A stretch of DNA of 64,000 bases from Acanthopleuribacter pedis (GTDB lineage: Bacteria > Acidobacteriota > Holophagae > Acanthopleuribacterales > Acanthopleuribacteraceae): assembly GCF_017377855.1 (NCBI RefSeq), contig NZ_JAFREP010000005.1, forward strand, positions 186,001-250,000. The letters are read 5' to 3'. Of this stretch, positions 24,704 through 33,500 are shown one piece after another. Numbering within the stretch: the stretch's first letter is position 1; every line of letters starts with the position of its first letter. The translations under genes and the position numbers were made by a program. Below the pieces are notes generated by a model, which was not told where the DNA came from, did no database searches, and saw only the letters and a list, made by a program, of their open reading frames with translations.

Positions 24704-27333
24704 ATAAAACAGAATATTGGCTCGAACTGAAAAAGTACTTCGATGAAGCAGAGCATGTCCCAATTAATGAGCGCCAAGCGTTCATGGAACAGGTACCAGA
24801 GGAACTCCGCAAAGAGCTCACCTCAATGCTGGAGCAAGTAGATCGGTTGAATGCCGGGGAGGAAATCCTTCCTCTTCTGCCCGGAAGGGAGCTTGGGAGT
24901 GAACCATTTCCAGACCAAATCGGCCCATATCTCATTCTCGATTCGTTGGGGTCAGGAGGCATGGGCCAGGTGTATTTGGGTTCACATGTGAGCTTGGGTC
25001 GAGGCGCGGCCGTGAAAGTTTTGAAGTCCGGTTGGAACGATTCGAAACAGGAACAACGGTTTTCCGCCGAGGTTGATGTCCTGGCCAAGCTGCAACATTC
25101 CCACATCGCAACCCTTTACGAATCTGGGACAACTGACGACCGTCGTCCTTGGTTTGCGATGGAGTATATCGATGGGCTTGCCATTGATGCGTATTGCGGT
25201 GCCCATAATTTGTCACTCAATGATCGGTGTCGGGTATTCCTGCAAGTATGTCGAGCACTTGCGTACGCGCACTCACAGCTTATTTTGCACCGAGACCTAA
25301 AGCCATCCAACGTCCTGGTGATGCCGGACGAACACGGCAAACCATGGGCAAAGGTTATTGATCTTGGTCTCCATAAGCCCCTTGGTGACACCGACACGAA
25401 CATCACTCTCACGTCAAGCATTGTTGGCTCTCCTCAATGGATGGCACCGGAACAAACAGTCGAAGGACGTACCCTTGATGTAAGAACAGATGTCCATGGG
25501 CTTGGTGCGATCCTGTATACCCTGGTCACGGAGAGGGCACCATTCATTCCGGCCCAAGATGGGCTGATTATTCCGGCCCTTCTCGACCGCATTCGCGATG
25601 AAGACCCCGTTCTCCCTTCTTCCTTGAACCCGTCGATAAATTCCGATTTGGACGCGATTCTTTTGAAGGCCCTGGCGAAAAAGCCGGATGATCGGTATCA
25701 GTCCGCCGAAGAGTTGGGCCGTGACCTCAAGGCGTATTTGGGCAATGAACCTGTTCAGGCAGCGAAAATCACACGCTGGTACCGCGCCAAAAAGTTTGTT
25801 CAGCGGAATCGTGTCCCCGTAGTTTCGGCGGCACTGGTTTTAGTCACGGTTTTTTCAGCTTTAGCAATCTCTGTAAATCGGACCTTGGCTGAGGTTAAAG
25901 CACGACAGGAGGCGGTTCGGCAATCAGAGCGCACTTCTGCGGTGTTGGCGTATTTCACGGAGACAATGGGGATGAGTAGCCCCTATCTGGGGAAAAAAGA
26001 TGTTTCCGTGGCAGAGGTCATGAACCTCGCCTCAAAAACAGTCAACGACCGGTTTTCTGGTGACCCTCTCGTGTTGGCAAAAGTTCACCATGCTCTTGCT
26101 GAAACCTATTTGGGACGCGGCGAGCTTGACCGTGCCAAGGATCATGCGTCAGAGCTTCTACGCGTTGCCACAACAAATGAGGACCAAGTTGAAGCACTTT
26201 TGATTCAAGCTCTTATCTACATGGAAAAACGCGAGTTTGCTCAGGTCTTGGAGTTCTGTGAGACAGCCCTAAAGCGAACTGATCCGAAATCAGAGCAATC
26301 TGCAAAAGCGCGCTTATTTCAAGCTCATGCAATGCGGGAACAAGGAGAGCTTGCGCTGGCTGAAGCTTTATACATCGAGCTTTTACCCGAATTTGAGGTA
26401 AGGCTGGGCATTGAAACCTTCTATGCTCAGTGCTTGCGTGGGTTGGCAACTACCTTAAAGCAAAAAGGACATTACCAACCCGCACTGGTTAGATACAAGG
26501 AAGCATTGAAAATTCAAAAGAAACTCTACGGTATCGATCACCCAAGAACTCAGGAAACCTTTATAGGAATTGCTGGCGTTTATGCCCGCCTTGGCAAACA
26601 ACATCAGGCTGTGAATCTTTTGAAATCTATTCTGGTAAGTAGAGAAAACACGATGGGAGAACATCATCCTTCTACCTTAGCTGCTCGGGTGAATCTGCAA
26701 CATGCCCTTTATCGCGCGGCTCGATACGAGGAAGCTAAAACATTTGGGAAAGAAACGGTTCGACTTCATAAAGCTGTCCTTGGATTGGAGGCCCAGGAAA
26801 CTCTAAAAGCCCAAAACAATCTGGCAATTACCCTAGAAGCTTTAGGCCAGCTTGATCACGCTGCGGAACTTCATAAAGCAACGTTTCACACTCAGAAGCA
26901 AGTGTTTGGAGAGGAGCATCCACTTACCTTAAGTTATGGGCATAACCTTGGCAGCTTTTACATCAGCCTCGGTTGGTACACCGAGGCTGAGACATTACTC
27001 CAAAAGGTGTTGAATTCTCGCCAACAAAAATTTGGCCCCAGCCACATCCGAACGATCTTTACCCAATTCACTTTGGGTGAGTGCTACGTGGAAATGCAGG
27101 ATTTCGGCCGGGCACTCCCTTTGTTAGAGGATTCCTACGCAGGCCTGATCAAAATCCATCCGCCGGACCATGATTACAGTCTGATTTTTGCCGGGTTCCT
27201 TGGATATACCCGATGCGAACTCGGAAAGGACGCAACGCTTCTACAACAAAGCTTGGTCCAGCTCGACCGTGTTGAGCCGAAATACCGATTGAAGCTAGAA
27301 AAGTTTAGCAAGCTCTGTTTTGCAGACCTGTGA
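24700..27333 (+). CDS. Transmembrane Ser/Thr protein kinase with TPR sensor domain
   Basis: 877 residues from ATG at 24700, which overlaps the sigma factor stop. After a 70-residue N-terminal helix region the kinase domain (about 65-335) shows the glycine loop LGSGGMGQVYLG, the lysine AVKVL, the catalytic loop HRDLKPSNVL, DLG in place of DFG, and WMAPEQ. A membrane helix (VPVVSAALVLVTVFSALAIS, about 372-392) follows. The remaining 480 residues are tetratricopeptide repeats of the 42-residue kinesin-light-chain type (LVRYKEALKIQKKLYGIDHP, HQAVNLLKSILVSRENTMGE, ETLLQKVLNSRQQKFGPSHI). The kinase faces the cytoplasm and the TPR part the periplasm. It probably phosphorylates the sigma factor or a partner. 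Confidence 0.93.
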   Translation: MNKTEYWLELKKYFDEAEHVPINERQAFMEQVPEELRKELTSMLEQVDRLNAGEEILPLLPGRELGSEPFPDQIGPYLILDSLGSGGMGQVYLGSHVSLGRGAAVKVLKSGWNDSKQEQRFSAEVDVLAKLQHSHIATLYESGTTDDRRPWFAMEYIDGLAIDAYCGAHNLSLNDRCRVFLQVCRALAYAHSQLILHRDLKPSNVLVMPDEHGKPWAKVIDLGLHKPLGDTDTNITLTSSIVGSPQWMAPEQTVEGRTLDVRTDVHGLGAILYTLVTERAPFIPAQDGLIIPALLDRIRDEDPVLPSSLNPSINSDLDAILLKALAKKPDDRYQSAEELGRDLKAYLGNEPVQAAKITRWYRAKKFVQRNRVPVVSAALVLVTVFSALAISVNRTLAEVKARQEAVRQSERTSAVLAYFTETMGMSSPYLGKKDVSVAEVMNLASKTVNDRFSGDPLVLAKVHHALAETYLGRGELDRAKDHASELLRVATTNEDQVEALLIQALIYMEKREFAQVLEFCETALKRTDPKSEQSAKARLFQAHAMREQGELALAEALYIELLPEFEVRLGIETFYAQCLRGLATTLKQKGHYQPALVRYKEALKIQKKLYGIDHPRTQETFIGIAGVYARLGKQHQAVNLLKSILVSRENTMGEHHPSTLAARVNLQHALYRAARYEEAKTFGKETVRLHKAVLGLEAQETLKAQNNLAITLEALGQLDHAAELHKATFHTQKQVFGEEHPLTLSYGHNLGSFYISLGWYTEAETLLQKVLNSRQQKFGPSHIRTIFTQFTLGECYVEMQDFGRALPLLEDSYAGLIKIHPPDHDYSLIFAGFLGYTRCELGKDATLLQQSLVQLDRVEPKYRLKLEKFSKLCFADL

Positions 27334-27339
27334 AGGAAA

Positions 27340-27495
27340 TTATCCATTTCCATTGCCTGTTCCAGCAGAAGAGCCATCACCAGGAGTGTCGTTTGGTTCA
27401 CTCATGGCAAAAGCGGCCGGAGCCACTACGCTTGCCGCAGAAAAGGCTAAAAACAAAACCAGCGCGATACCAGCGAATTTGCTTGTTTGGGTCAT
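27340..27495 (-). CDS. Very small exported Gly-rich peptide
   Basis: A 51-residue frame converges on the kinase gene with six bases between the stops. It encodes a near-ideal signal peptide (basic start MTQTSK, core IALVLFLAFSAASVV, cleavage site APAAFA) and a mature part of about 21 residues rich in Gly, Asn and Ser (SEPNDTPGDGSSAGTGNGNG). There is no Shine-Dalgarno sequence; instead a T-rich stretch (TTATTCTTTTTTCTCAG) precedes ATG. It could be a secreted signal or surface peptide. The evidence is the signal peptide only. Confidence 0.5.
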   Translation of the reverse strand: MTQTSKFAGIALVLFLAFSAASVVAPAAFAMSEPNDTPGDGSSAGTGNGNG

Positions 27496-28328
27496 GGGTC
27501 TGAGAAAAAAGAATAAAGCGCCGCGAGTGTACCGGTTCTCCGAGAAAAATCAAGTCCTACCGAGACTAGACATCACCTTGGGCTTTTCACCTGGTCCGGT
27601 GCCGTGACGGATCTGTGAAACGAAAGGTCAGATACCTTTGGAAAAACGGTCGCCAATTTCCGTTTCTACTTATGAGGGCGCGGCCATCGACGATCCACTT
27701 CGTTTCAACAACGACACATCAACCATATGGATGCCGAGGTGGCCGGGTCCCAACCTAGCGGTCTGAGAAGAAAAACAGGCGACATCAGAAAAACCTTGGA
27801 AAAACCAAAACAGGAATCCGTTTCTATTAGTGAGGAGCGATTTTTCGTTTGCGAAAGCCCTGACCAGGTTTTCGGCGACTTAAAGCCGGTGAAGCAACCT
27901 TCCCCGGATTGAGGTGAACGCTCCTTATTTTTGGACATGGCAGGTGTTTATGAACCGGGTCTTCTTTCTCTTTTGTTGCATCAAGGCCGGAAGAAACCCA
28001 ATCATCTGTCTCCTTGCCGCCAGCCAAAAGGCTGGCGGCTCCTCCCAACTTCTTCTTGGAAGTTGGGGCGTAGATTTGACGACTTCGCCTGGCAAGGGCC
28101 TTGTTAAACCTTTCGCTCAACAAGTCTTCAGAATCTCAAATGGGAGGGGGCTCGTTCTCACCTAAGCTAATGATCTTCGGTTGGTGATATTTGTCACCTA
28201 GAAAAGTTTCGTCGCGTGAACCGATTCGCGCCTAATGCCCGCAATAAGAAGTAACACGGCTCACCGAGACTTTCTTTTTTCGTCCTTGTCCTTTATCTTC
28301 CTCAACTTTCTTAATTACGGAGGCGAAA
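27496..28328. other. Long intergenic region with two hairpins
   Basis: About 830 bases before the T6SS cluster with no convincing gene. Two adjacent stems lie near its middle: GCCGCCAGCC / GGCTGGCGGC with an AAAA loop (28016-28025 / 28030-28039), and CCCAACTTC / GAAGTTGGG (28044-28052 / 28059-28067). The second matches a hairpin at 37018-37041. Short frames in this stretch lack ribosome binding sites. The last 70 bases are pyrimidine-rich, then GGAGG precedes vgrG. Confidence 0.5.
28016..28067. repeat. Twin hairpin, REP-like element copy 1
   Basis: The pair of stems at 28016-28039 and 28044-28067 forms a compact palindromic element. The second stem, CCCAACTTCTTCTTGGAAGT followed by TGGG, differs by about three bases from that at 37018-37041. 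No T-run follows, so it is not a simple terminator. Confidence 0.5.
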
Positions 28329-30059
28329 ATGACCAAAGAAAATGATCTCAACATCAGCGGTCTTGGTGAAGACTTTTGGGTATTGCATCTTGAACACCAA
28401 GAGGAAATGAATCAACCATTTACGATGATTGTGGACGTGGTCTGTCGTGACCCCTCTGTACACCCCAGAACCATGCTCGGGAAAGCGGTTACTGTAGAGG
28501 TCACCTGTGGACCACAGGACCAACATACTCGCCAATTGAGCGGAATGGTGACCGATTGGAAGTTCCAGAAACGATTCCATGGAAACGCTGCCCATACCGA
28601 TGAGGACCATTTTCAATACCGGGCAGTCGTGAGACCGTCACACGCTTTACTCAGTGAAAAGCGTGGGTACAAAGTTTGGCAGAATATGACGGTCAAAGAT
28701 ATGGTCAGTAGTATTTTGCAGAGCCACGGGGTCTCGGCACGGTGGGAACTAACCAACGAACTGCCTGACCGCACCTACATTGTTCAATACGACGAGCCCG
28801 ATCTCAATTTTGTTCACCGCCAACTTGAAGCAGAAGGCGCGTACTACTTCTATGACCACGAACGCGGAGAGTTGGTTTTTCAAAACAGTCACCAAAAGCA
28901 CCCTGCATGCGTGCCCATCGCCCAAGCGCCCTTTCGGGATGAGGACGACCATGACTCGGCGTACACCGCCGACGAGACTGTTTTTCATGCCTACCTCGAG
29001 AGCCGGATCATTCCCGCCAAATACGTGGCGCATGGGTACAACTACGAAACGCCTGACCTCCCCATGATCGCGGAGCGGTCCTCCCGGCAGTATGGCGCGC
29101 AAGTCGCGGGCGAGGTCTATGAAAGCGGACACCTTTTTTCATCTCCCGCCGATATCGACAAGTACACGTTTTTGATGCGAGAGCGAGCCGAATGTTTTTC
29201 CGAGGTCCTGAAAGGGAGCGCGACCTGCCGCTCGTTTGCCGTCGGACATGTCTTCGATTTACAGGATCACTACAGTGAAGAGCTGAACCAAAAATGGCTG
29301 ATTTACAAGGTGAAGATTCAAGCCAAAGAGGTGAATTATCGGGTCGATTTTGAGGCGATTCCGGTATCAAGGCCCTATCGTCCCGCACCCATTACGCCAA
29401 AACCCAAGATACATGGGTACCAAACAGCGGTGATTGCCGGAAAACCTGGGATACCTGTTTTTCTGGATGACATGGGCCGTTGCAAAATTCGTTTTCACTG
29501 GGATCGTGAAGGACCTCGCGGCGAGCTCAGCTCCAAATGGGTCCGCCGTGCCAGCGGCTATGCGGGGCAAGGATTTGGCTTTCAGCATCCCCCTCACGTG
29601 GGCCAGGAAGTTCTTGTGGCCTTCAATAACGGCAACCCCGACGATCCAATTGTGGTGGGTGCAGTGTACAACGCTGTTCAGAAAAACCCATTGGGGCCAG
29701 CCCAAAAGCATCAGACCATTCTGAACACCATCTCTGGACATACACTCCGAATGGACGACACGGCAGGTGAACAAAAGGTTTCATTCGAAAGCAGTAGAGA
29801 CCTGGATACCATTGTGGAGCATAATGCCGCCGAAGCCGTAAAAAACATCAAGTCAACCACAGTCAAAGGAAATTACACAATTATCTCCGAAGAAGGTCAG
29901 TTCTCAGTGACAGCTGATAAGCAAGGGGTTTCACTTAAATGTGACACGAGTAAAGTAGTACTTACTAATGAGAGCGTAACCCTGAGCCATGGAGATAACT
30001 CTATAACCATAAACGAGAATGGCGTTCAAGTAAAAGGAACGCTGATTGAATTGAATTAG
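28329..30059 (+). CDS. vgrG: Type VI secretion spike protein VgrG (TssI)
   Basis: 576 residues; GGAGG five bases before ATG. It is the trimeric needle tip of the contractile type VI secretion system and carries effectors out of the cell. The N-terminal gp27-like part includes VRPSHALLSEKRGYKVWQNM and YDEPDLNFVHRQLEAEGAYY (about 155-175). The gp5/OB domain follows (GRCKIRFHWDREGPRGELSS, about 385-404, and PHVGQEVLVAFNNGNPDDPI). The C-terminal beta-prism is short (VKGNYTIISEEGQFSVTADK), with no extra effector domain. It starts a four-gene cartridge: vgrG, Eag chaperone, PAAR-RHS effector, immunity. No other T6SS structural genes are in the window. Confidence 0.96.
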   Translation: MTKENDLNISGLGEDFWVLHLEHQEEMNQPFTMIVDVVCRDPSVHPRTMLGKAVTVEVTCGPQDQHTRQLSGMVTDWKFQKRFHGNAAHTDEDHFQYRAVVRPSHALLSEKRGYKVWQNMTVKDMVSSILQSHGVSARWELTNELPDRTYIVQYDEPDLNFVHRQLEAEGAYYFYDHERGELVFQNSHQKHPACVPIAQAPFRDEDDHDSAYTADETVFHAYLESRIIPAKYVAHGYNYETPDLPMIAERSSRQYGAQVAGEVYESGHLFSSPADIDKYTFLMRERAECFSEVLKGSATCRSFAVGHVFDLQDHYSEELNQKWLIYKVKIQAKEVNYRVDFEAIPVSRPYRPAPITPKPKIHGYQTAVIAGKPGIPVFLDDMGRCKIRFHWDREGPRGELSSKWVRRASGYAGQGFGFQHPPHVGQEVLVAFNNGNPDDPIVVGAVYNAVQKNPLGPAQKHQTILNTISGHTLRMDDTAGEQKVSFESSRDLDTIVEHNAAEAVKNIKSTTVKGNYTIISEEGQFSVTADKQGVSLKCDTSKVVLTNESVTLSHGDNSITINENGVQVKGTLIELN

Positions 30060-30072
30060 GTATGAGGTTTTT

Positions 30073-30498
30073 ATGATGGGTTCATACTACATGCATGAGG
30101 GCACCCTTTCCATTCCTCAAACTTGGAATGATGCCTCTCGGAACTTCTTCACTTGGAAGCAAGGTGACGAGGCGCTAACTCTTGCTGTGATTCGAGATCA
30201 GCTTGATGACGAAGATTTTGACCTGGAACAATACGCTCGAGACCAGGAAAAAAAGCTGAAGGATCAACTTCCACAGTTTCGCACGATTGAGAAGTATTTC
30301 GATGAGATAGGGAATATTCCGGCCTTTTTTATGGAATTTGCTTGGGAGCCAGAGCCTGGTCGATTGCACCAATTCACAACGGCTTTCAGGAGCAACAATC
30401 GGGTGATTTCACTTACGGGATCGGTACCGGGAAAGATGCTTCCAAAGCACAAAGCTATCTTTGAGGACATTTTCCGTTCATTCACCGCGAGAACCTAA
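30073..30498 (+). CDS. Eag/DcrB-like T6SS effector chaperone (DUF1795)
   Basis: 141 residues in the DUF1795 (EagR) fold: HEGTLSIPQTWNDASRNFFT, then AFFMEFAWEPEPGRLHQFTT and LPKHKAIFEDIFRSF. Eag proteins bind the hydrophobic N-terminal helices of PAAR-RHS effectors before loading onto VgrG. It sits between vgrG and the effector, 13 bases after vgrG, as expected. The next protein has the predicted N-terminal membrane helix, which supports the pairing. Confidence 0.85.
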   Translation: MMGSYYMHEGTLSIPQTWNDASRNFFTWKQGDEALTLAVIRDQLDDEDFDLEQYARDQEKKLKDQLPQFRTIEKYFDEIGNIPAFFMEFAWEPEPGRLHQFTTAFRSNNRVISLTGSVPGKMLPKHKAIFEDIFRSFTART

Positions 30499-30570
30499 GA
30501 GGAAGTCGTGGCAGAGAAAACCCAAAGCTAAATCCTTATTCGACACGTTATCACCTGTGAGTGAGGCGGT

Positions 30571-33500
30571 ATGACCAAGTCTGCAAAAGCTCTCCTAGCC
30601 ATTGAAACCATGATCCCTGTCCTCGAATTTATGGAGGTTCTTAAGCCGAAGCCCGAGTTGCGAGAACCGGCTGTAGTTTCACACGAAGTAGAGCACAGTC
30701 TGGCACTTGTGGGACTTGTGGCGGGCGCGGTTATCGGTGGGTTTATCGCATTTAAATTACCTAAGAAAAGCATTTTTTCCATCGCAGACGGGATTGGAAC
30801 GGGAGCGGCAATTGGCGAGTTCCTCGGCAGCCAATTTTCATTCGGTACGGGTGAGATTTCATCAGGTGCCGCGACCGTCCTGATCGAAGGTAAAAAAGCC
30901 GCTCGGGCGGAAGATTTCGTGAATTGTTGGATGCATTCCGTCAGTCAGATCGCTCAAGGAAGCGAAACGGTCGCCATTTGTAAGTCGCCTGCTTCTCGCA
31001 AAGGGGAAAAACTAACCTGCGGAGCGATCATCAGAGAAGGTGTTCAGACTGTCAAGATTGGTGGCCCTTCAGCGGACGTGCTGGCCATTGCAGACGAAGT
31101 TCCTGAATTCATCAGAGATATTGTGCTCGTGTGCGATATTTTAGCGCTCAAAGATACGGCTGAATGGATCGCTACTGGGTTATTTTTTGTAGGAAAGAAG
31201 GCTGTCGGGGCAATAAAAGAGGCTGGCCTTGCAACGTGGAATTTCATCGAATCAACCCCGCTGTTCCGAAAAGCAAGCGATGAAATAGTTGATGGCATAG
31301 AGAATATCACCGAAGCCGTACGGAAAAAATTCGACGACATTGCTGGAGGCGGCAGCAGCGAGGCGATTGAAGAAGTCTCCGAGCAAGTTCGCAAGAACGT
31401 CGATGATCTCGGCTTGGGCGGTAGCGGCAGTAATGCGATTGAAACGATCTCAGAACAGACGCAAAAAGGGCTTGATGACCTTAACCTGAACGGAGGTGCC
31501 CGTCAGGCTGGAGATCAAGTAGAAAACATCTCAGATCGAATACAAAAGAACGTGGATGAGCTGGAAATCAATGGGAAGAATTCCTCGAAATCTCCTGATG
31601 GGCAATCCTGCTCCAATCGTTGCACCGATGGTGACCCCATTGATGTGGCAACAGGCCAGGTCGTTGAAGTGCGAACAGATTTCCAGATTGATGCAACCAT
31701 TCCTTTGGTGCTCAAAAGAACCTATCTCACGGGTCTCAAGTACAGCGGACAACTCGGAAAAGGTTGGGCTGATACCTGGGGCCAAAAACTTCGGATTGTA
31801 GGCGAAACCTGTGAATTCTTTACCGACGAGGGCCAGATTCTCTTCTTTGAACTCCCTCAGGGAAACGGAAGTGGCCGGAATCCACACCAACCACATCTGA
31901 CTTTGGTTCGATACCGAGGACACTATGCGCTCTATGATCACCTTGATCAGAAGCGGTATGGATTCTTCTGCCAAGACGGAGAGTGGATGTACCTTTCCGA
32001 AATAGCCGACCGTAACGGTAATGTGGTGGCTTTTGATCGTGACGAGCACGGGAATGTGCGCGAAGTTCTCCACAGCGATGGTCATCGGCTCCGTGTGACT
32101 ATGGAGGACGGTTTCATTCGGAAAATAGAGCAACGAGGAAGCCAAGGTCAATATCGTGATTTGATGCGCTACGAACAAGACACACACGGTCGCCTCATCG
32201 CCGCTGAGGGGGTCCAATCCACCCGGCTCCAGTACGAATATGACGACCGGCATCGATTGGTGTGCTGGCTCGATCAAAAAGAAACATGGGCGCGCTACGA
32301 ATATGACGACCACGACCGTGTCAGTTTCACCAACTGTGCGGATGGGCGATATACCGGCCGCTTCGAGTACCAACCTGACCAACGGCAAACTCACTTCTAT
32401 TCGGAGGAAGCCGGAAGACGTACCTATTTTTACAACAGTCTCGGCCTGGTAACACGCCAGGAGGATGAATTGGGATTGGTGCGTACCACCTTGTGGGATC
32501 AGTGGGGTCAGTATATTGGAACGAAAACACCGAGTGGTCGTAGGACCACCCGGTCCCTCGATGAATATGGTCGCGTGGTGGCGGTTGTGGGACCGGATCA
32601 ATTGGCAAAGCGCTTTTTTTACAGTTCCGCCGGAGACTTGCGCTGCGTCGCTCTTCCTGAAGGAAGCACTTGGCACATGGCATACGACTCTTGGGGGAAC
32701 AGACTCAGTGTTACCGATCCAACCGGTGCCGTGACCAAATATGAATACAACCGCCAGGGCAGGTTGAAGGCAGTTACCAAGGCAAATGGCGCGTCTACCC
32801 GGTACCAGTACGACCAATTGCTGCGACCCATAGCAGTCACCAATGCCAAAGGCGAAAAGACCAGCGTTCGGTATGATGAATTTAGCCGAATTATTGACAC
32901 CACCGATCCTGAATTTGTTCATAAAGAATATCAATACGATGCCTGGGACCGAATCGTCGGCGTCAATTATCCTGCGGCAAACCCTCTCGATCTGGGGGGC
33001 CGGTTTCGTCAAGCCTTCGAATACGACATCGAAGGCAACCTCGCTCGCTTCACTAACGGGAAAGGCCACTCCGAAGCATTCGAATTCGGGAGTTTTGACC
33101 TCCTGCGGCGTAAAGTTGATGCCAAAGGCAATGAACATCGTTTTTTTTATGACGGTGAGATTCGCCTTACGAAAGTGCAAAATAGCCGTGGTGAAGCCTA
33201 TCGGTATGAGTACGACCAGCGAGGAAATGTCATCCTGGAACAGGACTTCTCTGGAAGGATTCATCGGTATGAATACGATCTCGACGGCTTATGCGTCGCC
33301 AAAATAAACAGCCACAAAGAAACAACGACCTACCACTACAATGCCGCAGGGCGACTGGAAAAAGAGGTGAGTCATTCAGGAGGAGAAACGCGGTACAGCT
33401 ACGATTTGCTTGGCCGGATGATTCGCGCAACGTCGCCTACGGCAGATGTCGAATTTAAGCGGGACCTTCTGGGCCGGGTGATCTCCGAGAAACAAAATGG

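Noticed and set aside
27727-28165. Short plus-strand frames of 61 and 83 residues in the spacer before vgrG
   Set aside because: No ribosome binding site and they run through the hairpin element.
31531-33264. 577-residue frame antisense to the second RHS gene
   Set aside because: It is the shadow of a YD-repeat gene; its composition follows from the complement of the repeats.
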